Assembly (NCBI RefSeq): GCF_042658845.1
Contig: NZ_JBHSRI010000005.1
Location: 35,126-99,125 of the forward strand
DNA length: 64,000 nucleotides
Reading direction: 5' to 3'
DNA from: Paenisporosarcina macmurdoensis
GTDB lineage: Bacteria; Bacillota; Bacilli; Bacillales_A; Planococcaceae
Part shown: piece by piece, positions 51,997-60,737 of the stretch
How positions within the stretch are numbered: the first letter of the stretch is position 1
How the letters are laid out: each line of letters opens with the position of its first letter
Notes under the pieces: model-generated
Seen by the model: only the letters and a program-made list of their open reading frames with translations
Database searches by the model: none
Told to the model about the DNA's origin: nothing
Program-made: the position numbers and the translations under genes

Positions 51997-52036
51997 TATT
52001 ACCATCCTTTTTGAAACCAACTTTAATGAATACTAA

Positions 52037-52765
52037 TTAAAGAACACTCAACCACAGATCTAAACTTTCATCTACTGAATCACTGACCAATTGAACAATT
52101 TTTTTATCGTCACCAGTTGTGTGTGCATGATCCAACGCATCATAATATCTTGCTCGATCAATTGCTTTAATGACAGCAGGAGGGAAGCCGGCTTTCATTA
52201 TTTCATAGTTCATTAACAAACGAGATGTTCGTCCGTTTCCATCGATAAATGGATGAATTTTCACAAACTCTGCATGAACTTTTGCAGCACGTTCTACAGG
52301 ATGAATCGTTGACCATTCGTTTTCCACTTTGGAAACAAATTGTTCCATTAACTCTTGAACGATTACATGGTCTGGAGGACGGTTAGACGAACCACCAATT
52401 AAGACATTTTCGTTTCGAAATACTCCAGCATTATTATCTTGAATTCCTTTTAACACGAGTCGGTGAATGGATTTTATTGTCCATTCCGTCAACCGTTCAT
52501 GCTTTTGAACAATTTCCTCTAAGAAATTAATTGCGTCTCGATGATTAATAACTTCTAAATGCTCCCGCATTGTCTTGCCGCCTATTGTCATTCCTTCTAA
52601 AACCACTTTCGTTTCGGAAATCGTTAAGGTGTTTCCTTCGATAGCGTTTGAATTATAGGTCCAGTCGATTAATACATGATTTAGCAATGACTTCACGGAA
52701 TGAATTGGTAAAGGCCGTGCTTGATCTAATTTTCTTTTCTTTACGTCAATTTCTTGAAAACTCAC
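52037..52765 (-). CDS. Fic family AMP-transferase-like protein
   Basis: Encodes 242 residues from GTG 52765 with GAGAGGTG upstream. The active-site loop HPFIDGNGRTSR at about 170-181 is canonical. The inhibitory motif SNAIEGN near residue 40 marks a class II self-inhibited Fic. It lacks the C-terminal winged helix seen in the Fic at 20195. It is first in a two-gene operon with the altered Fic protein. Targets unknown. Intact. Confidence 0.88.
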   Translation of the reverse strand: MSFQEIDVKKRKLDQARPLPIHSVKSLLNHVLIDWTYNSNAIEGNTLTISETKVVLEGMTIGGKTMREHLEVINHRDAINFLEEIVQKHERLTEWTIKSIHRLVLKGIQDNNAGVFRNENVLIGGSSNRPPDHVIVQELMEQFVSKVENEWSTIHPVERAAKVHAEFVKIHPFIDGNGRTSRLLMNYEIMKAGFPPAVIKAIDRARYYDALDHAHTTGDDKKIVQLVSDSVDESLDLWLSVL

Positions 52766-52955
52766 AAATATTCACCTCTCTAGCCAATCACAACAGCCAT
52801 TGTATCTATGCCTATTTTAAATCGTATTTTCTTATCAAATCGATTTTAAATCTTCTTTATTTATTCTACCATTTACATCAAAGAGAGACTTGTTTTAGGT
52901 AGGTAGATGATCACTTCGTTCATCCTAGTAGGGGAGAGTATAAACATCATTCCTA

Positions 52956-52981
52956 ACATAAGTAGAAATTTCTACTTGTGT
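52956..52981. promoter_or_regulatory. 26-bp palindrome ACATAAGTAGAAA-TTTCTACTTGTGT
   Basis: The two 13-base halves are inverse complements with one mismatch. It is the complete form of the half-sites at 48353-48484. It lies about 190 bp upstream of the Fic pair start and directly after the end of the gene at 53000, so it may be an operator shared by the two loci. Confidence 0.6.
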
Positions 52982-52999
52982 TGTTACAACCAGATTGTT

Positions 53000-53260
53000 T
53001 TATTTAATTTCCAATCTCTTGCTTTTGACAAATGCCGAAAATGTCTGAAATACTTTCTCACGATCTTCCACCGACAATTTTTCTAAACCAAAATGTTTTT
53101 CTGCCAGTGCACCCGTTTCAATTAAACGTTTGGTTCGAGCTTTTCTATTTTCCCAACTCACCTTACGCATGGCTTCGTTCGCTAATCGTTTCTTCTTTTG
53201 CTGCAAGCCCTTAACTTTTTCTTGTAACTCTTTCGCTTGTTGGAGTCGATTATCCTTCAT
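53000..53260 (-). CDS. Small basic helical protein of the mobilisation region
   Basis: Encodes 86 residues, nearly all helical and rich in Lys, Arg and Glu (LQEKVKGLQQKKKRLANEAM, then WENRKARTKRLIETGAL). The RKARTKRLIETGALxE stretch resembles DUF3847/MobC-type accessory proteins that accompany MobA/MobL relaxases. Its start overlaps the end of the preceding gene. Probably a relaxosome component that binds oriT; inferred from context. Confidence 0.6.
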   Translation of the reverse strand: MKDNRLQQAKELQEKVKGLQQKKKRLANEAMRKVSWENRKARTKRLIETGALAEKHFGLEKLSVEDREKVFQTFSAFVKSKRLEIK

Positions 53261-53480
53261 TATTCATCACTTCATCTTGACGTGTTTTATTTTCCCCATT
53301 CACCTGAACAGCCAGTTCTTGAACCCATCTCAATGCTTCTTCTTCTGAATCCACATCCCATACCTTTAATAATTCACGCCCAATATTCAGCTGCATTTGT
53401 TCCTCTAATCGTTTTTGTTTTTCCTTTAATTTCTCAATTTGTTGTTCAATCGTTAGAATCTTTTCAAAGTTGTTCGCCAT
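53250..53480 (-). CDS. Small coiled-coil protein of the mobilisation region
   Basis: Encodes 76 residues from ATG 53480 with AAAGGAG ten bases upstream. The first half is a coiled coil (ILTIEQQIEKLKEKQKRLEE), the second half acidic (VWDVDSEEEALRWVQEL). It is divergent from the relaxase gene across the oriT candidate and overlaps the 53000 gene by 11 bp. Likely the partner of that protein. Confidence 0.55.
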   Translation of the reverse strand: MANNFEKILTIEQQIEKLKEKQKRLEEQMQLNIGRELLKVWDVDSEEEALRWVQELAVQVNGENKTRQDEVMNNEG

Positions 53481-53579
53481 CTCTCAATCACTCCTTTTTT
53501 GATTTATATATATAAATATTAGCATATATATAAAAATAATCTATAGTAAATGAGAAATCATGGTATAATATATCCGAGG

Positions 53580-53665
53580 ATTCAAAGACGAGTGCCCATT
53601 TATACACCACTAAAGTGGTGCCCTAGGTTTTGCCTTCGGTCAAAAATTTTGTCGCCTTCGGATAT
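53580..53665. other. Candidate oriT
   Basis: Between the divergent mobilisation genes lie the inverted repeat CACCACT-AA-AGTGGTG at 53605-53620 and the direct repeat GCCTTCGG at 53632 and 53654. This is GC-richer than its surroundings and 36-120 bp before the relaxase start, the usual oriT position. The nick site is not identified. Confidence 0.55.
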
Positions 53666-53700
53666 ATAAAAAATGAAGAAAAAAGAGGGGAGGGATTAAG

Positions 53701-55761
53701 ATGAGTTATTACATGCTACGAGCGAACGTGATCAGTAAAAAAACACAATCTGTAGTAGCAAGTGCCAGCTACCGAAGTGGAATGCCTTTGTATTCAGAAC
53801 GAGATGAAGAAACCAAAAGCTTTCGAACTCGTGGCGTAGCACCTGAAGCATTCATCTTAAAACCTGATCACGCCCCTGAATGGACGCTTGACCGTGAAAC
53901 ATTATGGAATGAAGTTGAGACAACAGAAAAAGCATGGAACGCTCAGTTAGCTCGTGAGATTCTCATTGCTTTGCCACTCGAACTCAACCATGTTCAGCAA
54001 AAACGTCTCGTAGAAACATTTGTTCAAACCCATTTTGTTAACGAAGGAATGGTGGCGGACGTTGCCATTCACCGAGATAAAGAACACAACCCACACGCAC
54101 ATATTTTATTAACGATTCGTCCCTTTAAGGAAGATGGAACTTGGGGAGAGAAGAAAAGAAGAGTGTATGAACGAGACGAAAACGGAGAAATAAAACGAAC
54201 AGATGATGGGAAAAAGATTTTCCAAACGGTATCTTCGACGGATTGGAATCACCGCGAGACGTTGGTAAAGTGGAGACTTGCGTATGCTGAGTCCATTAAT
54301 GATACTTTTCTAGAAAACGGCATCCACCAAAAAGTATCTGCGCTTTCTTTTGAAGAACAGGGCTTAGAAAAAGTGGCAGAAGTTCGTTTAGAGCGAAATG
54401 AATATCAGTTTGTGAAACGATTAGCAGCACAGGGGAAAGAAGCTACCACTTTTTATCATCAACTAAATCAAGAAATCCGAAAAACAAATCACGAGATTGC
54501 ACGACTGGAATCTAAAATTGTATCTCTCCCAGCACATCAATCTACACCATCGGTAGAGAAACTTCTTCACCAGGAAACAAGTCTCGTAACGAGTCAACTT
54601 GAACCCGAGTACATGAAGAGTATTCATTTCTTACAAGGACGCTTGAAACAAGAAGTGAACTTTACAAATGTCCGTCAACACCTAGAAGGATTGTATCGCT
54701 GGAGAGAGCGTACACTCGAACCTAAAGAAACCGAATTGACCGTTACACATGCATTACTGGATGCGGTGAACAAATCGTACCATGCACAAAACAAGGAATT
54801 TCTTCAGTCACAAGGCTTCTCAATAAATGGATTCTATAAGCAATTTGTTCCTCGACTAGAAGCATATGAGAGTAAAGATGTAGACCAAGGAAAAGAAGCG
54901 AAAACGCAAGACATGTTACTTGAACATACGGAACGAGTTTACAATGTGTGTTCACTCATTACACATCGTACATTCAATGAAATCTTCCCAGATGTCGCAG
55001 AAGAATTTAAATGGAATGATCGCGTTCTACGCTCGAAGTCTGACATGCTGGAAGCACTTAAACAGAATAGGTTGGAACAAGTACCTTATCCTGAAGAAGT
55101 CTCAGAAGTATTAGCAATCGCTGAAATCGAACAACTCATAGAAAAAAGCGATAGCATAAGCAATACCGTTCGAATTCAATCGCTAACTCGCAATAAGTTG
55201 GGTAAAGAAAAAGATGCGCTTATAAACATGCGTGGAGAACCTGAGCAGGTGTATCAGCTCTCTATTAAGGTTAATACGATGCAGCAACTTTTAACACAAA
55301 GCAGTCGTAAAGCTGAATTGGTCAACGAACAATTAGGAGTGCTCCTTCGCCACACATTTGCAGATGAAAAAGAAAGCACACTTAAAAAGTACGATGTGTT
55401 GCCACTCCAAGTAAAAGCTGACATTTTACGATCTTACAAGGATGAATTGAAGAATGGATTTATCCCGTCTTTACGAGACTGTGTACAGTTCGCTAAATCG
55501 CTTGAAACCGAAAGAGCAGACAAGCAGCAAGCCTATGAAAAAACTCACTCCAATTCATTTTTCGATCGATTATCAACCGCACAAAAGGATATTTCTTACT
55601 TTGTCGGAGGACGAGCATCTAGTGAATTGCTTGAGCAATTAATTCATCAATCCAGCTCTTCTCACGCATCAAAACAAAGTACACAGCTTTCATCAAAACT
55701 AAAAAGAAAAACGAAGAACCAACGCATCCGTCAGCAATTAGATTTAGAAGTCGACTTATAG
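53701..55761 (+). CDS. MobA/MobL-family relaxase (MOBQ type)
   Basis: Encodes 686 residues from ATG with GGGAGGG upstream. It starts SYYMLRANVISKKTQSVVAS followed by ASYRSG, the MobA/MobL motif I with Tyr; the metal-binding histidines are in VAIHRDKEHNPHAHILLTIR near residue 130. The nicking Tyr is likely Tyr 3 or 4. The C-terminal 450 residues are long helices, with no helicase or primase motif, and may bind other relaxosome proteins. It cuts oriT and pilots the strand into the recipient. It is followed 15 bp later by virD4. Confidence 0.9.
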   Translation: MSYYMLRANVISKKTQSVVASASYRSGMPLYSERDEETKSFRTRGVAPEAFILKPDHAPEWTLDRETLWNEVETTEKAWNAQLAREILIALPLELNHVQQKRLVETFVQTHFVNEGMVADVAIHRDKEHNPHAHILLTIRPFKEDGTWGEKKRRVYERDENGEIKRTDDGKKIFQTVSSTDWNHRETLVKWRLAYAESINDTFLENGIHQKVSALSFEEQGLEKVAEVRLERNEYQFVKRLAAQGKEATTFYHQLNQEIRKTNHEIARLESKIVSLPAHQSTPSVEKLLHQETSLVTSQLEPEYMKSIHFLQGRLKQEVNFTNVRQHLEGLYRWRERTLEPKETELTVTHALLDAVNKSYHAQNKEFLQSQGFSINGFYKQFVPRLEAYESKDVDQGKEAKTQDMLLEHTERVYNVCSLITHRTFNEIFPDVAEEFKWNDRVLRSKSDMLEALKQNRLEQVPYPEEVSEVLAIAEIEQLIEKSDSISNTVRIQSLTRNKLGKEKDALINMRGEPEQVYQLSIKVNTMQQLLTQSSRKAELVNEQLGVLLRHTFADEKESTLKKYDVLPLQVKADILRSYKDELKNGFIPSLRDCVQFAKSLETERADKQQAYEKTHSNSFFDRLSTAQKDISYFVGGRASSELLEQLIHQSSSSHASKQSTQLSSKLKRKTKNQRIRQQLDLEVDL

Positions 55762-55776
55762 AAGGGTGGAGGAAGA

Positions 55777-56365
55777 ATGGCGAAACGAAAATTCCGAAAA
55801 GGTGCCGGAGTACGAATAGCGATGACGTTCCTATTAACTTTTCTCATTGGATATGTTTTATCTGGACTGTTTACGTTACTGAAGTTAAAAGGTGAGCTAA
55901 ATAACCGATTACTTGACGTTTCAGGAACCCTTGATTACGTCACGAATGATGCGGACAATCAAACCAAACTATTAATTGTTCTGTTAATGGGCGTATTCTT
56001 CTTTTGGTTCCTTTCTAAAATGAACCTGATTGAAAAAACCTATGAAGATGCACATGATTACGGTGTTCATGGTTCTGCGCAATTTACGCAGCCCCAGGAC
56101 GTCATGGACGGGAAACAGTTATCTAAACGCAATAAATACCACAAGGCGAATCCGAGTAAGACATTTGAGTCTCTTGAAAACGGATTGATCGTGGGGAAGG
56201 TACCTGACAAAAAGCAAGTGCTGATCATTCCACGAGAAACGACCATTGATAACCGAAACGTCTATGTGGTTGGTTCTAGTGGGAGTGGGAAAGGACAATC
56301 GTATGTAATTCCAAACTTGTTAAATAATCAAGAAGAAACGATTGTGGTCACCGATCCCAAAGGTG
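55777..56365 (+). CDS. virD4: VirD4/TraG coupling protein, 5-prime exon
   Basis: Encodes residues 1-196. Two N-terminal membrane helices (MTFLLTFLIGYVLSGLFTLL and LLIVLLMGVFFFWFL), then HGSAQFTQPQDVMDGKQLS and Walker A VVGSSGSGKGQSYVIPN, ending VVTDPKG. The group II intron begins after AAAGGTG; without splicing the frame stops five codons into the intron. Joined to 59059 the reading GGT-GAA-CTG restores the motif DPKGELY that the family requires. Coupling proteins link the relaxosome to the secretion channel and pump DNA. Confidence 0.9.
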
Positions 56366-59058
56366 GCGCGACACGTTCCTAAGTGAAAAGCTTAGGCATT
56401 GTCGAACTAAATAGTTCAGCGATGAACTGTTATTCCAAGAAGTCAAATGATGGGGTAACGCCCTGAAGGGCTTCCTTTAATACTCCGACATGCGAGACAG
56501 TTGGCAAGAACTATAATCGTATGAAGCTCGGTGAAGTCGGCTGAGAGATACCGTAAACTCTTTATGAGTTCGAAAGTCGTCCAGAGGTGGTCGATGTATC
56601 CCATAAGCCGGAAGTCTATAAAACACCTATGGTTAGGATGCACATAATAAACCAGATGCGATCTGTGGTTTGTGCGGACGAATCCCTGATGGTACGGGTC
56701 TATATCGGGAGTAAGTCGAAAGGCTTACGGACACAAATAAGTGTCGCTACTGTGGATTAGTAAGACTCTCCTTTATGAAAGTCCATATATCGTTACAGGC
56801 GATATTAAAGGTAGCAGGCTCATAGGGGAAACCTAATGGTGTATGTACAGATAGGAATAACGGAACGTGGTAAGCTGCTAACGTTGAGGACTTGCTATCC
56901 AATGAAACGGTTTTAGGGAAAACATTAGGGATAGTACCTACTTGTATAACCTAGATTTATAGCAGTGAAAGTGGTGGCATAGTACCTATGAAACGTGTAA
57001 CGAACGTGGAGGGATGGCCACTAGTCGTTTGAAGACTGACAGTTACTAGAATGGTTCATACATGGTTTCGAGTAAGACTAAGAGATGTAATTCTCCAGAT
57101 ATGATAGGAGGTTACAGCCCATGTTGAAGAAAACCAAGTTGCGACACAATGAATATTACGACATGCAAAAAGTGTATGACGGACTTTATTCAAGCAGTCA
57201 AAACGGTAACAACTTCTATAAGCTAACTGAAATTATTGGTTCAGAAAGAAATATACGATTGGCATATCGTAACATTAAAACCAACAAGGGTAGTAAAACG
57301 GCTGGTACTGATGGTCTTACCATCAAGGATATATGGCATTTAAATGATGACCATATTATTTATGAAGTAAGAAAAAGGCTAAAGAATTATTCGCCACAAC
57401 CAGTGAGAAGAGTATTTATCCCAAAGGAAGGTTCTGATAAGAAAAGACCGCTAGGTATCCAAACGATTTGGGACCGATTAGTTCAGCAGTCCATTCTTCA
57501 AGTACTCGAACCAATTTGTGAAGCAAAGTTCCATCCTCACAGTTATGGTTTTCGACCAAATAGGAGCACACATCATGCACTTAGCAGGATGGTGAGCCTT
57601 GTAAACGTAGGTAGACAACATTACTGTGTTGACATTGATATTAAAGGTTTCTTCGATAATGTCAGTCATGGAAAATTGCTAAAACAAATATGGACTTTAG
57701 GGATAAGAGATAAATCACTTATAAGCATTATTTCCAAGTTACTAAAATCTGAAATACAAGGCGAAGGAATTCCTAACAAAGGTACACCACAAGGCGGAAT
57801 TATCTCACCTCTTTTGTCAAATATAGTTCTGAATGAACTAGATTGGTGGATAAGTAGCCAATGTGAAACATATAAGCCCCATCGGGCAACGTCTATTGGA
57901 TTCAGACAGTATGCTAGGAAATATACAAAGCTTAAAGCTGGTTACATCGTACGATACGCCGATGATTTTAAAATCATGTGTCGTACATACCAAGAAGCCA
58001 AACGTTTCTATCATGCGACGGTTGACTTTCTTAAATCTCGACTGGGGCTAGAAGTCAATGAACAAAAATCTAGCGTTGTTAACCTGAAGAAAACCTCTTC
58101 TGACTTCTTAGGCTTTAAGCTCAAAATTGTTAAACAAAATAAAGCTAGATATGGCTATATTTCGAAAACATCAATGAGTGACAAGTCAATTGCAAAAACG
58201 AAGAGAATCTTAAAGAACAGAGTTAAAGAGATACAGCACGAACCTACTGCTGATGCAGTAAAGAGGTTCAATATTACCCTTGTTGGAATTCAAAACTACT
58301 ATAGATATGCCACAACAATTTACATGGATTTAACAGATGTGAATTACTCTCTCTTAAAATCCATGAAAGCCAGGCTGAAAAAGAACGCTTCAACGGTGAA
58401 ATTCAGTGAAACAAGCGTACAGTTTAGAAAGCAAGCTACAGGCATTAAACTCAACACTAAGATTTACACAGTACAAAAAGCGCCACTTCTACCAGTTACA
58501 GGGGTCCATCATAAAAACCCATGGAATTTTAGTCAAATTATCTGTAACTACACAATAGCTGGTCGCAGTAACGTACACAAAGGTCTTAAAGCGATTCCTA
58601 GAGATGTTCTAATACAAGTGATGAACACCTACTCAAAAAATAGGAGCATTGAGTACAACGATAACCGTATCTCAAAGTACGTCGCACAATATGGAAAATG
58701 TTATGTAACGGGTGAGCCGATTGGAATTGACCGTGTCCACTGTCATCATGTTATACCGAGGACAAAAGAAGGGTCAGATAAATACTCCAACCTAGTTACG
58801 ATTGATGTATTCGTACATAGGCTCATTCACATCACCAGTGTTGATAAAATCGCTAAGTACCTAAGGTACTTCAATCTAAACAGAAAACAAATGGATAAAC
58901 TGAATTCACTGAGAGAAGCTTCTGGCAATGAACCAATAACAACGTAGCTTAAATAAGTCAGTTGGAAACGATGGAACGCCGTATGCGCGGAAACGCGCTC
59001 GTACGGTGTGAAGTGGGGGAAAAGACGGAGATAATTTCAAACTCTTACCTATCACTAT
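56366..59058 (+). ncRNA. Group II intron inserted in virD4
   Basis: Boundaries come from restoring virD4: 5-prime end GCGCGACACG (typical start is GTGCGAC), 3-prime end CACTAT. Length 2693 nt with a 608-residue reverse transcriptase in domain IV. Domain V is visible at about 58972-59013: CGCCGTATGCG, GGAAAC loop, CGCTCGTACGG; domain VI follows with GACGGAGATAAT. The 750-nt stretch before the ORF is highly structured and encodes domains I-III. It is in the sense orientation, so splicing gives functional virD4 mRNA. Confidence 0.9.
57121..58947 (+). CDS. ltrA: Group II intron reverse transcriptase/maturase with HNH endonuclease
   Basis: Encodes 608 residues from an ATG with GGAGG ten bases upstream. 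RT motifs are present: RRVFIPKEGSDKKRPLGIQT, SYGFRPNRSTHHA, DIKGFFDNV, GTPQGGIISPLLSNIVL and the catalytic YADDFKI. The maturase X domain follows at about 370-480. The C-terminus has an HNH nuclease: CYVTGEPIGIDRVHCHHVIP, then KYSNLVTI. It helps the intron fold for splicing and carries out target-primed reverse transcription during retrohoming. All motifs are intact, so the intron may be active. Confidence 0.95.
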   Translation: MLKKTKLRHNEYYDMQKVYDGLYSSSQNGNNFYKLTEIIGSERNIRLAYRNIKTNKGSKTAGTDGLTIKDIWHLNDDHIIYEVRKRLKNYSPQPVRRVFIPKEGSDKKRPLGIQTIWDRLVQQSILQVLEPICEAKFHPHSYGFRPNRSTHHALSRMVSLVNVGRQHYCVDIDIKGFFDNVSHGKLLKQIWTLGIRDKSLISIISKLLKSEIQGEGIPNKGTPQGGIISPLLSNIVLNELDWWISSQCETYKPHRATSIGFRQYARKYTKLKAGYIVRYADDFKIMCRTYQEAKRFYHATVDFLKSRLGLEVNEQKSSVVNLKKTSSDFLGFKLKIVKQNKARYGYISKTSMSDKSIAKTKRILKNRVKEIQHEPTADAVKRFNITLVGIQNYYRYATTIYMDLTDVNYSLLKSMKARLKKNASTVKFSETSVQFRKQATGIKLNTKIYTVQKAPLLPVTGVHHKNPWNFSQIICNYTIAGRSNVHKGLKAIPRDVLIQVMNTYSKNRSIEYNDNRISKYVAQYGKCYVTGEPIGIDRVHCHHVIPRTKEGSDKYSNLVTIDVFVHRLIHITSVDKIAKYLRYFNLNRKQMDKLNSLREASGNEPITT

Positions 59059-60455
59059 AACTGTATCATGAAACTGCACAAATCAAACGTGAACAAGGGT
59101 ATCAGGTATACCAAGTAGATTTTATCAACTTTAATCAAGATCGATACAATTTACTTGATTACGTCGTCGATGATCAAGATGCCCAAAGTGTATCTGTAAT
59201 CATTGCGAAAAATTCAACTAAAGACGGCAAAGAAGATTTCTTCATGGAACGTGCGCAGAAGATGTTGGCTGGATTAATCGTCTACTGTAAAAAGGAAATT
59301 CCGAACGCCAGTATGAAAGACGTTATTTCGACCTTTAATCATAAAGTCGCACCCGATGAAGATGAGTTTCGTGACTGGGTCGAAGAGGATTTAGGACAAG
59401 ATCATCCTGCGTATCAACTATTAAAGGGGCTGACGACGCTTGGAGGCAATACACGAGCAAGCGTTACGTCTTCATTTGCATCACAAGTGAGTATTTTCAC
59501 ACTTAATAAGATTAGTAAGATGACAAGTACAAGTGATTTTAACTTCCGTACATTTCAGGAACAAAAAAGTGTTTTATATGTGAAGTTGCCCATGGACGAT
59601 AACCCATTTATGGCGTTAACATCTGTTTTTTTCGATCAACTTATCTCTCAGTTCTATAAAATGGCCGATGAAAATCGCGGCAAGCTAAAGATTCCAACGA
59701 TTTTCTTATTAGATGAATTTGCGAACATCGGAAAAATCGAGAAATATGGTCGTGTTCTTGCGACTTGTCGAGGTTTGGGGTTATCCATGAACACCATCGT
59801 TCAAGATAACGGACAAATAGAAGCCATGTATGGAAAAGAAATGGCACGCTCGATTCTCTCAAACCATGACACGCTCTTATTTTTACGTAGTAAAGACATG
59901 GAAACGATTAAGTATTTCTCTCAACTCGCTGGCGAAACAACCGCAAAAGTTCAAACCGGCTCTACAAGTCAAAGTGGTGGCTTTATGAGTGGAAAATCGA
60001 GTGCTAGTTCCAGTCAGTCTGAACAATACGTGAAAAGACCCTTGATACCAGAAGGGGACCTATCAAATATTTCAAAGGATACCAGCTACTTATTTGTGAG
60101 TGGCATGTTCCCGATGAAACTCGAAAAGGCTTGGCAATCAGAAATATTCGGGAATTATATAGTGCAATTCAATGAAAATAATCAAACGATGTCTTCTAAT
60201 CAATTAGTAGATTCAAAAGTTGCAGCTACCACAGATGAAGAACCATTAGCTGAATCTCCTTCATCAGTAAGTAGTGGTACCGCCACCCGAATCCTGGAAG
60301 AAGAATGGAATCAATCGGAACATTTAAACCTAGATTTTGATGAGTCAGAACTGGAAACGGCTGATCCTACGATAGAAGAGGCTACTCCTAGTGAACACGA
60401 AGATATTCAACAGCGATTAAAAGAAAAAGAAGCCAGCATTCGAAACTTTTTCTGA
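59059..60455 (+). CDS. virD4: VirD4/TraG coupling protein, 3-prime exon
   Basis: Continues the virD4 frame for residues 197-661 (LYHETAQIKREQGYQVYQVD, F). It includes Walker B FLLDEFANIGKIEKYGRVLA, the conserved TCRGLGLSMNTIVQDNGQIE and SNHDTLLFLRS. The C-terminal 100 residues are acidic and low complexity, possibly a relaxosome contact. An ATG at 59244 could start an isolated C-terminal protein, but it has no ribosome binding site. The spliced product of 661 residues is normal for Gram-positive TraG/VirD4 proteins. Confidence 0.88.
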
Positions 60456-60515
60456 TTTTATACATGCCTTAATCTAGGTAAACAGATAAACCACACAACT
60501 AAAGGAGTGAACGGG

Positions 60516-60737
60516 ATGTATCTGACCATTAGTGAAATTCTAGCAACAGATAAACGGATATTAAGTTTTTATGATCCTGTGCCCTTTGAGGCACTTACAT
60601 ATGAGGGCGTTCTAGACTTAGAAGAAAACATTGGAGATTACACGGTAACTTGTTACACACCCAAACGAATTGAAGGCAGGTTAGAGCCTTTATATGAGGC
60701 CTGGTATGTACGAAAGGACGTGATTGAATATGTCTAA
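60516..60737 (+). CDS. Small protein between virD4 and ardC-like gene
   Basis: Encodes 73 residues from ATG 60516 with AAAGGAG eight bases upstream. It begins MYLTISEILATDKRILSFYD and is acidic, with no membrane segment. Its stop overlaps the start of the next gene by 8 bp (ATGTCTAA), so the two are coupled. Not recognised. Confidence 0.6.
   Translation: MYLTISEILATDKRILSFYDPVPFEALTYEGVLDLEENIGDYTVTCYTPKRIEGRLEPLYEAWYVRKDVIEYV

Noticed and set aside
59244..60455. Independent C-terminal VirD4 gene starting at 59244
   Set aside because: No ribosome binding site, and the frame is open and homologous upstream to the intron boundary at 59059.
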